From Kondoa malvinella (taxonomy: Eukaryota > Basidiomycota > Agaricostilbomycetes > Agaricostilbales > Kondoaceae), in the NCBI GenBank assembly GCA_039545315.1, contig BCIM01000002.1, positions 89,369 through 153,368 on the forward strand: a stretch of DNA of 64,000 bases, read 5' to 3'. Positions 10,182 to 24,093 of this stretch are shown here, one piece after another (the first letter of the stretch is position 1; every line of letters begins with the position of its first letter). Both the position numbers and the translations under genes were made by a program. The notes beneath the pieces were generated by a model. That model saw only the letters and a program-made list of their open reading frames with translations, searched no databases and was not told where the DNA came from.

Positions 10182-11320
10182 ATGGGCCAAAGCTGGCCGC
10201 CCCTTCACCCAGAATTGTTGGAGCATATCCTGCTCTATCTGCGTCCCTCTGATGTTTACACCTGCCTGTTCGTCTGCACGCGCATCACACAAATCGCTCG
10301 ACATAGGCCTTTGCATCGGCATATCAGCCTTACCTCTTCTGCCAGTTTCGTAAAGACCTTGAAGTACTTCATTCGCCATCCCCATGTACGAAGCCTTGTG
10401 CGAATGATACAAACGGACGAAGCACTAAGTGAAGATGAAGACAAGGCAGTGTACCAGCTAGCATTGATCGAGCTGCTTCCGGCTATGAACACTTTGGATG
10501 GGCTGATTCTGCTCGGAGTTCCCTCGGTCGTGGAAGGGATCGTCGATGCCGTGAAACATCGCCAAAGTACCCTTCAACACATCCGGTTTACTGGCGACAA
10601 TTGTATTCCTATAACCGATCTGCAAATGTTACTCGGTGCAGTCAGGCCGATATCCCTCCAGTTACAATTTGCAGGTTGGGTGGATGATCTCGCTCTGGGC
10701 CGACATCTGCAGCAATTGCGACTAGCACATATGGACTTTGCCCAGCAAGAGGTGCTGAACGTCCTACGCAGCCTACCTGGCACGCTTACCGCCCTTCAAT
10801 TCGATGCCTGCGGACTGCAGGTTGATGCCATTGCCCACATTGGGACATTCTGTCCACAGCTTCAATTTCTCGCTGTAACCGGATGCTACGTAGATGCCAA
10901 TCAAGATTCAAGTACAGAAGCAGAAGTTCTACACCCATTCAAGTCTCTTCGCCGCTTCGCCGTTTCAAGCCCATTTATCATTCCTCTAGCTCTGTCGTAT
11001 CTCCGCTGTCCGCTTGAGCTAGTGTACTTGGAGATTGTAGCTGAGCTGAACGTGGGTTGGCTAGCATTAGCACTTGGTCATTGGCAGGTTGCGGAAGGGG
11101 GAATGAAGCTTGTGGTGTCCTCTGACGAATCCGAAGACGGTTCCTTCTGGACTGATCAAGAACGAAACGCTCTTGACGTAAGGACTTTTCCCTGTCTTGT
11201 ATGCTGCTGTCTCACATCTTTCTCTCGCAGAGTCTTTGCGCCAAACGCTCGGTGCAGCTACTCTGCGTTCCTCGATTTGATTTTTCAAATTATCAGTCCA
11301 GCTTCAAATTTTACGATTGA
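10182..11320 (+). CDS. F-box protein with leucine-rich region
   Basis: The N terminus 'LHPELLEHILLYLRPSDVYT' followed by 'CTRITQIARHRPLHRHISL' is an F-box, the motif that docks substrate receptors to Skp1 in SCF ubiquitin ligases. The rest is a loose series of leucine-rich segments ('LQFDACGLQ', 'LQFLAVTGCYVD', 'LRRFAVSSPF'). Translation reads through a 53-nt intron at 11178-11230 (GTAAGG...CGCAG) without meeting a stop. The splice is needed because the downstream exon then ends naturally at TGA 11318-11320 after 'SSFKFYD', giving 361 residues. The substrate cannot be guessed. It lies between the two GNAT copies and is transcribed in the opposite direction. Confidence 0.75.
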
Positions 11321-11642
11321 CTTTGAGGCCGTCAATGCAACATTCACATGTCAAGCAGGTTGTTCGTCAAGCAGGTTGTTCGCCTGCATCGGGTCTATGC
11401 AGGATTGTACTTGCGTTGAGCTATCAAAGAGAGTGAAGCGATTCATACTGTGTGCGCATTGCCCTCTGAAAGTTATGGTAGTTATGTCCGGTTGACATTA
11501 CGAACGGGCAGATTCTTCTTCCACCAAGTGTCGGCGATCCATTCCTGTCAGTGACGGTCAGGAGAGGCAGTAAAGAAATAGCGAAGCGCACTCCAAATTT
11601 CACAGACGTTTGTTCAACCGTCACAGCATGCCTAGCATTCTG

Positions 11643-13192
11643 TCAAGTGGATGGCAGAAATGCGAACCGTTTCACGACGTACGTAAATCCAGCTTTTAGG
11701 ACGGAAGTAACACCTGCACTATTTGAGGCGTGAACACCTAAACAAAACTCAGTGTTTGTCTATCAATTGATTCAAGATGGCAGACCAGCTAAGTTGACTG
11801 ATGAGCATTCGGTATAATCAAGCCTTATTCAACGCACCGATCAGGTATTGCAGCTCATGTCTTGTCATGACAGGATGGCGTAAAAGCTCCCTGAACAAGA
11901 GTTCACCAACGCCTTGTCTGTTCGGAAGTACATAAGCGGCCAATAGATAGACCGTACTGAGGTACTGACTTTCTAGCCATCGGATGCATGAAGGCGGAGA
12001 CATATCCGGTATGGCGAAAGCACTGCACGGCAGTCAGTCCAAAAGAAACTCTCGCCGCACCACAATCTCACTTGTCCTTCTGCTCCGTATGATGCTACAT
12101 GTTACATTAGCCCATGTTCTCGACCAGGCAATTCTGGACGTACCGATTGACAGATATCCTAGCGGTACACCATCTTGTTCAGCAATCAGACATGCCCAGC
12201 CGCTAGCGTGCAGCTTCGAAAGCCATTGCGCCTTTTCTACTTTAGGTCGTTCAAGGTAGAAGGCGACCGCATTGCTCGTACAAACGACTTCGTTATAGAC
12301 TAAGGCAGTCGAAAACACGGGTGTGAGCGAATATAAATTGACAGTAAAGAGGCAAAAGGCTTACTTTGGGTGATAAAGTCGATGTCGGCTTCGGTCGCAT
12401 CGCGGACGTTGGCTCTGCTCGGGTGGATGCCGAAGTCAAGTCGGGGCTGGAGGGGCATCTCAAATGCCGGGATACCCATGGATGCAATATGCTCCTGTGA
12501 CGGTTCTGTGTTAATGGTGCGACTGAAGTAGGCGTGACTGCAGCGTCGCCCTTTCTTGACTGCGATATCTGCTAGCTGGCCTTGATACACGAATTGGAGT
12601 GCCTTCACGAAATGAATGGCCGAGCTGTTTGATGTAAGCAAGTGACCTAGAAAGACAACATTTAGCTCTATAGTCGGCACATAGACAACTAGATATACAA
12701 AGTATGGTGTAAAGTTGGCGCTTCTTTGTGAGACTGCGCAAACCTTGAGCTACCCATGCGAAAGGCTGTTGAGGGCTTACGGATGATCTACAAGGTCGTG
12801 CCAAAGCTTCGAGCCAAGTCCTATCCGGCGATATGCTTGACGTATGCAGATGGACAGCCTTGCAGTGAAGAAATTCACATCGCCCTCTGTAGATACAACA
12901 TCATTGTGCGAAGCGGAATTCATAAGGTTAAGATACCTTCTCCCACAGTCCATCGCTCTAGTGATCCATAAGCAACCAAGAGATCGCCTTCGTAGACAAG
13001 AAGGCAAGGATATCCATCACAAATCATGCTTTTAAGGTAGAATTCATGCTCCGATAAGGGACGCTCCTCATCCCACTCCAACGAGGTTTCTTCTTTGATG
13101 ACTGAGTTGTAGAGCTCATTGAGATCTTTAGCATCAGCCGGGGTTGCATCGCGAAATATAAAGCCTGAAGCTGTGAAGGCTTGCGATGACAT
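11643..13192 (-). CDS. Double-GNAT acetyltransferase, copy 2
   Basis: A single spliced gene encodes two consecutive GNAT domains resembling phosphinothricin/L-amino-acid N-acetyltransferases, which move acetyl from acetyl-CoA to an amine. Domain 1 runs from 'FIFRDATPADAKDLNELYNS' through 'GDLLVAYGSLERWTVGEG' and 'RQAYRRIGLGSKLWHDLVDH' (acetyl-CoA loop, R/QxxGxG/A-like) to 'SAIHFVKALQFVYQGQL'. Domain 2 runs from 'NVRDATEADIDFIT' through 'GWACLIAEQDGVPLGYLSIG' and 'PNRQGVGELLFRELLRH' to 'NSAGVTSVLKAGFTYVVKR', with its stop at 11643-11645. Introns separate these blocks. The start is the ATG at 13192; another in-frame ATG at 13222 is possible. The paralogue at 8195-9556 shares the same domain order. 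Substrate unknown. Confidence 0.7.
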
Positions 13193-13549
13193 GGCGCTTT
13201 GCCTGGGCAAAGAACTGAGCATTTGTTGCAATGGAAGAGCAACAAGAGAAACAGACTGATAAGGAGCGATAGATGGACAACAGAGTTCAAAAACACAGCT
13301 AAAGCTTCTTGATAAAGGCGTGCAACAGACATAGCCCAATTAGAGCGGATTAAGACTAGACTGACACAGCCATACGAACAATGTGCAGCCAAAGAACACA
13401 GCAAGAGAAAGTGTAAATTGGATAGCATCGATTTCACCGCTTAAACGATAGAGATCAGCTCGCGATCCCGCATACGGCATAGAGTACTTGGACGCGGTAC
13501 AAAGAGAGTGCAGAGAGGCAGTATAAGGCGTATACGCGTCGGGGAAGAC
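13193..13549. promoter_or_regulatory. Divergent upstream region, GNAT copy 2 and APC1
   Basis: About 360 bp separate the two divergent start codons, so both promoters must lie here. I see no exon or clear TATA box. The opposing frames that cross it have no recognisable content. Confidence 0.4.
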
Positions 13550-16500
13550 ATGCATGACTGCTTTGAAGCAACCTGTCGAGCAACTTCGAAGCCGCAGTGG
13601 ATGGAATTATCGCCAGCTCGAAGATCTCCAGGCAAGCTGTACTTCAGCCGCGAGCCAGATGCCACAGACCAAGACGCAGACGTAGCGTCTCTGCTCGGCA
13701 AGGAATCAGAGTTGCTCAAGGCGTTGAAAGCTGCTCAACCCGATTCTCAGGCAACGCAAGAGCCTCAATGCGAGTTGTACTTGTCTCCTGGGTCTCAAGT
13801 CGTGGATGAGCTGTGCTGGAAAGGCACTAAAGTCGTTTGGAGCAAAGGCAACACGATTCACAATGTTTTCGATTTTCGGGATGAAGGTGTCGACGGAGGC
13901 ATAGTACTGCAAGCTCTGTTTACATCCTTTCGACTTCATCAGCAAGATGTGCCCAGAAAGCAACGCAAACAGAATCGTCAACAAGCTTCAGCTCGCGATC
14001 AATTCTATGGTCCTTTCGTTGGTCCAGCACCTCATGTGTGGTCAGACGAACGGCAGCGTAGCGGTCCTCGAGTCAAACAATCTGCGAATACTTTGGAACG
14101 CGCATTATGTGTTTTCCTGCGAGACCTGCTTTACCTGTATTTTCCAACCACTGGCGAAACCTACCACATCCACATGCCTTTCTTGCTATCTCGAGCCTGG
14201 TCAATGGAACACGGTCTCATGATCGAAAGATCCGCCCACAAGGATGAAGCAAACTCTTCGGTTCCGGTACTATACAGCTTGACCGACCCTTATGATGAAT
14301 TGAGGATAGTTTCAACTTGCGACTCCTTCTCGATAGCACCTCTCGCCAGCACATCGAAAGCCAGCACAAACCCGCTAGAAAGATCAACACCTCAAGGCTC
14401 TTTCTCTTCTTTTCTTTCACCCTATGAAGCCATCGTCTACTGCTCAACAGCTACGCATGGCGACCCGCACATTATTGTTACTCACGACTCGTCAGACTCG
14501 AAAGTCTCCATCTATCTTTACCAAATCCTGTCTGAACCTTATACATCCACTTCGGCCAGTCCAGCTTCGATACCGCAACGTGACGATATGGAGGAAGATG
14601 ATCTATCTCAATTCGCACATGGAGATCCTCGTCGCGGTTTGGAAGACCTACGAGCCAATACGACCTTGGCACCGGACAAGAGGAGAGTAGAGCAAAGCAT
14701 GAACATCGATCGCATGCCATTGGACAGAGACCCGAGTACAGCGGGTGGACATGCGGCAGCTGCAGATGTGTCGGGCGATAGGACGCAAATTGATCATCAA
14801 GCGGAGGTGGATGAGGCTGTTTCGGTGCAGAGTATTGTTTGGTGTCAGAAGATTTGGGAGAGGAATTTTGATTTACCAAAGTACGGCGTCTGCTACCATA
14901 CCACTCTGTGATACTCACAGCTTCGACAGGCAGAACCTCAGCGCATCTATCTTTGACTCTCGAAAGGGTCAAAGTACCCTTGCAATACACTCCCATTCAT
15001 CGTCTATCCTCTTCTTGCTGCGCTTGGAGAAGGTCGCCTCCTCGATCAACGTTATAGAGCTACGTCAGATACACGCTCTCTATTCAGTGCCCGTCCTTGC
15101 TACTCGGTCAAAGATATACGACCTACTCATTCACAAGCCAGACAAATCAATAGACTTTTTAACAGCCAATGCAGAAGAACGAGTATCACCTTCTCCCGAT
15201 ACCTACGAACACGTCTCCGATGCACTAGGCTCAACTGTGCAAGTCATCAGTGCAGCAGGGGCACAGCAGCTCGACCTACATCTTCACTTGAAAGACCGCC
15301 TTCCCAAGACTTGCATTAAGACTTTGTCTGCTGTTCTTCCTGCTGAAGTATTCTTATCGATCCACGATGTACTTCTACAGCTTCTCTACAAGTATCCATA
15401 CAGAACGTCTAGAACAAGCGAGATGACGCTACTGTCAGCGCTCCTGATGAAGATTTCCAATACAAAACGGACCGAGAGCTCGTCGGCTTCGCAGACGCCT
15501 TGGGAAAGGCTCAAAGCTAGTCGCTCTGCCGGATCTTCAGCTTCCGTCTTGCCCACTGCACTGACGTCCTCATACACCGACATCTTAGCCCATGACTTTA
15601 TTCAAGTGCCCGTCCTTCAGATTCCTGCAGAGATTCTCGACGCGATCCTTTTATCGCTTCATCTGATTTACGAAGACTGCAAACTCCAGCCAGCCAGATG
15701 GGCCGATGCAGAGTGCTTGCGTTCGCTGCTCGCGAGACTGGCCCAACGTGCCTCGCATACGCAATGGGTCGACTATTACCTTCGCGATGGCTACGCATTT
15801 GCACAGACGACTGCTTCAGGTGAGTTCTTGGCTGAAGAAGTCACAAAGTCTGACTATGATATAAACAGGTGCTTCCACCTCTTGCTCCTTTCTAGAAACA
15901 CCAGATCTACAAAAGACCCTCGTTTCTCTTCTCAGCATGTCTTCCAAACAATCGTACCCAGAATATACCGACATCAGCCAATTGTTGGGCCTTCGCGGTA
16001 CACCTAGCCATTACTTTGGGGCTACCAATCCCTGTCCAACTACTTCAGATTTACTCCAGATCTATGCTTTGTGGCGGCCAGAGTCCAAGGATCTTACACC
16101 ATCACAGCGAGCGCAGGAGGTCGTAGTCAAGCTGCATGAACTTCGGTGGACCGCCGCAAAGGTCGACTCCATTTCAGCCGGATTTGCCTTGCCAATCAAA
16201 GAAGCCATCAGACATTGCCTTGCATCTCCGCCTTCGAATTGGGAGTCTAGTCTGTACAGTCTGATTGGACGACCTGATCTGGCTGTACAAGTTGGATCGC
16301 ATAAAGGTCAAGCAGCTGTCCGGAGCAAGAACAAACATGTAAGCATTTCAGTCGACTAGCTTCCTTTGACTCACATCGCTCCTAGCTGCCCCCAGCCTTC
16401 GATAAGCCATCTATACAAGATGCTTGCATCGTTCCTGTTACAATGAAGGGAAAGAAGAGGGCTCCTCCGCCTGCAGAAGCCGGCAAGAAGCGTTCATTTC

Positions 16501-19425
16501 CTTTACCCATTTTCGTGGATCGTAGGGTGGAAGAAGTCGTGCGGATGTTCCATACACATCGACCGACTGTGGTCAAGGCGGGTGATGCAAAGTGAGCGGC
16601 TCTTTACATTGAGACGGATTATAGCTGAGCGCAGTACTAGCGAACCTGGAAACAGAGAAGATCATGTTGGACTTGCTTGTGGAGCTGTATCCCGTACTCT
16701 CGCTCTACCGACAGGCTTGTCAGCTTTCACTTTCGGGACTCAGCCACCTCTCGTGTCAGAATCAGCTGCCATTCCCGACATCAACCTTACTGTCAAAGTC
16801 GTTCCTCAGGGCGTAGTCGTGAATCTCGACATGGTTCAGCTAACAAAAGACAAGCGGTATTGGGCCGACTTTCACCACGGTGTCGCGATTGCTTTGCAAC
16901 AGAGAGTGTCCTCATCTCTGGACGGCTCGGATATCTCTTTCAACCGTCCGAACGAGCTTGACGCTAAACACGCCGGATATCTTCTTGGTCTAGGTCTAAC
17001 TGGCCAACTTCGCTCAATGGCACTATACCAAGCGTTTTCCTACCTCGATCCGAAACACGAATACACCTCAATTGCTCTTTTATTAGGCCTTTCCATTGCC
17101 TTTATGGGGACAGGAGATGCCAAAGTCACCAATGTCCTCGCCGTTCACCTTTCTGCGCTGCACCCGAGCAATTCTAGCGAACTCAATTTGACTCTCTTGA
17201 CTCAATCTGCCGGGCTTCTGGGTCTTGGCTTTCTCTACCTCGGCACCCACAATCTCTACATGGGTGAAATGTTGCTGCGTGAATTGGCAAAGATGGTTGT
17301 GCTCAACATGGAGCAAGCAGAGACTTGTCGCGAGTCATATGCTTTGTCGGCTGGTATGGCATACGGTATGATCATGATGGGACATGAGAGCATGCCAGGC
17401 GGACCCGGAGATGCAGCAACACTCAGAAAATTCGCCAACCTCATTGATGGTACTGGTCAGCATCCACTTCCTGGCAACAAGCGAAGCGCTGTACCTGCGA
17501 TCGACATCAACATCACCGGTCCTGCTGCCATTGCAGCGCTTTCCCTGGCGTTCTTCAACACCGGTAGAGCTGATGTTCTGGCGATGGTCGAACTGCCTCA
17601 AAGTGCAGATCGACTGGATTACTATCGACCAGAAGTCCTGCTCTTACGTACAGTCTCTCGCTGTATGATTGCTTTCGACTCGGTCAGGCCGACGGAAGCC
17701 TTCATCTCATCTCTGATGCCTGCCTTCGTCTCGACTACCATGAGCAAACAAGCTTTCTCCGGTATTCCAGTCGACATGGACATTGAGACTGCGTATTGGA
17801 ATATCCTATGCGGAGCTTGCTTTGGTATTGCACTCAAGTACGCTGGAACGGCTTCGTACGAAGTCCATCAGTTACTTCTCCACCATGTCGACACTCTTTT
17901 ACGCAATACATCAATGAAAGGTGGGTAGTTTGCTGCTCCTCGACAATTGACGTACGATCTGATCTATATTACAGCACCGAGCTTTCAACACAAGCAGCGT
18001 CGCCATACACTCAGAGTATCGTTTTCCATCATCACTCTTTCGCTATCGATGGTCTTTGCTGGTACTGGCGAGCTGCAAATCTTTCGCCGCATTCGAACGC
18101 AATATGGCAAAATCAAGGAAGATTACAAGTACGGATCGCATATGGCAAACAGTCTTTCTATTGGGTTATTGTTCCTTGGCGGCGGAAAATACACCCTGTC
18201 GACTTCCCCAGCATCGATAGCTGCCATGTTCTGCGCCTTCTACCCAGTCTTTCCATCCAATCCGGGCGACAACAGAAGTCACATTCAAGCTGCTCGGCAT
18301 CTATGGGCACTCGCGGTCGAGCCAAGATGCCTTATCGCTCGCGACGTGGATTCTGGCAAGATTGTGCATATGCCACTCAAGCTTCGCACCTTTGAACCAG
18401 CCGGAGTTTCAGGAAGCGAAATTCGATCAACCAAGATGACAGCGCCGACGCTCTTCCAGGAGATTCGCCGGCTTCACTCAATAAAGGTGGACAGTGCTCG
18501 GTATTGGCCAGTCACCTTACAAATTGCGGACAATCCAGATCACAGGGACAGCTTTGTACGCTCGCAAACCATCTTTGTCAAGCGGCATGCTGGCAAATTG
18601 GATTATTCCCAAGACTCTCAGGGTGTCAGAGGGATGGCGAGCAGGTCGGGAGCAGATGCGGGTGCTATAGTCTTGGATATGGGAGAAACAGCAAGACTGC
18701 TCAGCGCCAACAGCTCGAGCTTACAAGGAGTGGTAGCAACCTTTTCAGATGACCCTGAAGCATCCGCGATTGTTCGACATTTGGCTTCCTCGGGTCCAGC
18801 TGGACAAGCAGGCGCAGAAGGCAGTCTGCTTGAGGCTTTCTCATCCACCGTGCTCCTCGAATGTTTGAAGGAAGACAAGCAAGATATGACATCCCTCTAC
18901 TTTGCGCTTTTCGCCTCAGCCAGCGATCAACATTCTTCCTTCAGCCTGAACAACCTCCGGAATGTGATATTAGTCACCGACTTCTACTCCAGCTTGACCT
19001 GGTCCAAACTCTTCTTATCACCGTCTTGCGATGATCAAAGATCGCCCCTTGTCACTAGAGCCTTCATCGAGCATCTCCTCTACCTTCAATCAAAGTACTT
19101 GTCCTCGCTTCTGGATCAGCCAGCGTTGCTACAAATACTCAACCACTACCTCAACCTATCCGCACCTATGCAATCAGGTCAAGCTCTTGAATTCAGCAAA
19201 CTTCTTGCGCTACTCGACGCGCCAACGCAGGACAATATCAAAATGCTCAAAAGTATCGTCACAGCAGCTGTGATAGCGCCTCTTCAACCAGAAGAAGTGC
19301 AGAGCGATCGAAACAAAGCGGTCGAATTGGTGCTCGTCCGTACATTGACAGCCTTATCTCGACCAATGGCGACTTCTAGTAAAGCGGAACTGGCACGTCG
19401 GATGACGACAGCTTGGTCTTCTTGA
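13550..19425 (+). CDS. APC1: Anaphase-promoting complex subunit 1 (APC1)
   Basis: This is the large scaffold subunit of the APC/C, the nuclear ubiquitin ligase that triggers anaphase and mitotic exit. The product is about 1,850 residues in about six exons. The N-terminal half has an APC1-like opening ('CWKGTKVVWSKGNTIHNVF') and low-complexity loops. The diagnostic part is the proteasome/cyclosome repeat array at about 16960-18200: 'HAGYLLGLGLTGQLRSM', 'ALLLGLSIAFMGTGDAKVT', 'AGLLGLGFLYLGTHN', 'SAGMAYGMIMMGHESM' and 'SLSIGLLFLGGGKYTLST'. The C-terminal 'RHLWALAVEPRCLIARDVDS' is also typical of APC1. Introns with clear GT...AG ends start at about 14881, 15821, 16337, 16597 and 17923. The frame begins before ATG 13550; I chose the first ATG. 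The length fits the family. Confidence 0.93.
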
Positions 19426-19481
19426 ACGTGTTGTCTAAAAGCATGAGATGAGAATGCAATGTAAAATAGTCCTTGCTTTGT

Positions 19482-22118
<2,637 letters not shown>

Positions 22119-23706
22119 CTACATGCATGCGGTGTAGTCGGCGTACTTGGTGATGGCAGGAGACGAGATTGAGCTAGTCTTGGATGCGACTGATGTAGAG
22201 GCTTGCGAGGGAGCGATGATCATGCTTGGCGAGGGGCGAACGGTAGTCTCAGCCAATGTAGAGCTGCGCACAGACGAGACTGCGGTAGTTTGAGTCATGA
22301 TTGCAGTCGGAGCGGCAGCTGACGAGACCTCTACTTGGCTTGAAGGCAGAGGTCCGTCTTCTTCCGGAACGACGACAGTAGCCGAGGAAGAAGAAGAAGA
22401 AGCCTTGGATGAGGTTTCAACGATTGGCGCTGGCGGGTCTGCTGCTGAGCCAGAGCCATACATCGGAGGACCAGCTATGCAACGGTCAGGCCTCACAGAA
22501 GCAACCTACGTGTGACTCACGAATCGGATACTCTTTGCCAGAGTTGACATCCCAGACTATGCCAGGCTCGTCCACTTTGTACTATTTAAGGCTTAGTAGA
22601 ACCAAAACAGCAGGTTTTTGCAACTTACTCCTCCCGGGAAAGAGACCAGCTCATTGGATGTAGGAGCCTTGTTGCCGCCTCCGCTGACATCGATTTGAAG
22701 GCAGGACTATCGCCCAATCAGCACGTTCTGTCTGATAAACAAAGTTGACCTACAGGATAGAATTGAGCGCCTATGCATTGTTCAATCTTGCTTTAATGCG
22801 GTAGCAGATAGACAGGACATACCTCCACTTCCATCTGGATTGCCGTTCCAAGGCATACCTGCGACGTGAAGACCGATGATTCTTTGAGCAGGCATCAGTT
22901 GAAGGTGCACACCAAAAGAATCAGCGCGTACTCGTGACGAAGCAAGTACTGTCCACTTGGAATGGTAGAAGGAAGCGTAAGAGTCCATGCCTGATCCTAT
23001 TTCCGATTCAGAACCAAAGTTTGTATGTAAGGCAACAACGGACCTTTGTAATCTTGTCTACAACGCAAGTCAGATGAAGTTATTAAGCATTCACAAGAGT
23101 CTGACCTGTGGCCCAGGTCTTTGTAGCAACATCATATCCAGCAGCATCAATTTTGAACCAAACTTTGTCTGTTCCGGCCTTGAAGGTTGTGCAGTCGCCT
23201 TGACAGTCCGCGAGGTAGGTCAAGACCGAGCCGGGACTTGTATGGAAGATGAGCTGAATGGTTTTGATAAGATAGAAAAGGGACGTACTGCGGCCAGTTC
23301 GCGGACCAATTGAGAGTGATGTCTTCGCCTGCCTTTACTGGTGCGACCAGAGCAGCTGGTTCATTGGCAGAGATGGTTGGTGGAGTCGACCATGCGTTCT
23401 CGTTGCACTATCAATGGTATCAGGCATAGTTTGAAATGAAAACCGCGCGAAAGTTTACTTGAATGGAAAGAGCGTCTACGTCCAGCATAGGACCATTTCC
23501 ACCGGTTTTGCGTCCGATCCGTTTTGGTTCAGGAGAGACGTAAGGATCAGAACCTCCCCAGGCCTGAAGAAGATTCAGCTTTGTCACCCTTGAGGGCAGG
23601 GTCGATATACCGGGTAGAGAGTTCCACCGCTGACCAGACCAACGACTGTTCCATGAGCAGAAGCTTGTACGATGAAAGCGACGAGAGCAAGGTAGGAGGA
23701 CAACAT
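22119..23706 (-). CDS. Secreted AA9 lytic polysaccharide monooxygenase
   Basis: This copper enzyme cleaves cellulose or related beta-glucans oxidatively outside the cell. The signal peptide 'MLSSYLALVAFIVQASA' is followed directly by His ('HGTVVGLVSGG'), the N-terminal residue of the copper histidine brace. The second copper His is in 'LIFHTSPGSVLTYLADC' and the axial Tyr in 'GAQFYP'. 'WSTPPTISANEPAALV', 'VWFKIDAAGYD' and 'QYLLRHEIIGLHVAG' are also typical. Splicing is dense: at least eight introns, some flanking very short exons such as that for 'IIGLHVA'. After the catalytic domain comes a Ser/Thr-rich tail of about 100 residues ending 'KYADYTACM', instead of a CBM1 cellulose-binding module. 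It is divergent from the USP-like gene. Confidence 0.88.
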
Positions 23707-24093
23707 GACAACAGTAGACAAAAAGCGAACCAGCCGCAGAGCGAAATGAGAGAGACGAAAGTGGAGGGAAGGGAGAGAAGAGACAGAAACCAAGAAGGCA
23801 GGCAACAGAAGGACCTTTCGACCAAGTTCGACTCGGCATAATTGCCATCATCTTCTTCGAATGAAACACGACAACAGATGACGCCAAGATGATGCAGAGA
23901 GAATCCATATGGATGCACAGAGCAAAGGTCTATCATACGCAGAGAGCAAAGAGACATGCCTTTGTAATTAGCAGCGAGAGTTTGCCCGTCGTCTTGAGAC
24001 AACCGAGTCGACAGCAAAGTTTTGAGCGGATACCAGACTGCTACGGCCTTGGAAAGATACCCACTCAAACGATACCCTGAAGTTTGCAGCGTC
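23707..24093. promoter_or_regulatory. Divergent upstream region, AA9 and USP-like genes
   Basis: These 387 bp separate the two divergent start codons and must contain both promoters. I see no convincing exon or named regulatory motif in it. Confidence 0.4.

Noticed and set aside
11178..11495. Unspliced reading of the F-box gene giving 437 residues
   Set aside because: A canonical 53-nt intron is present at 11178-11230, and the spliced frame ends soon after at a natural stop. The unspliced tail has no leucine-rich pattern.
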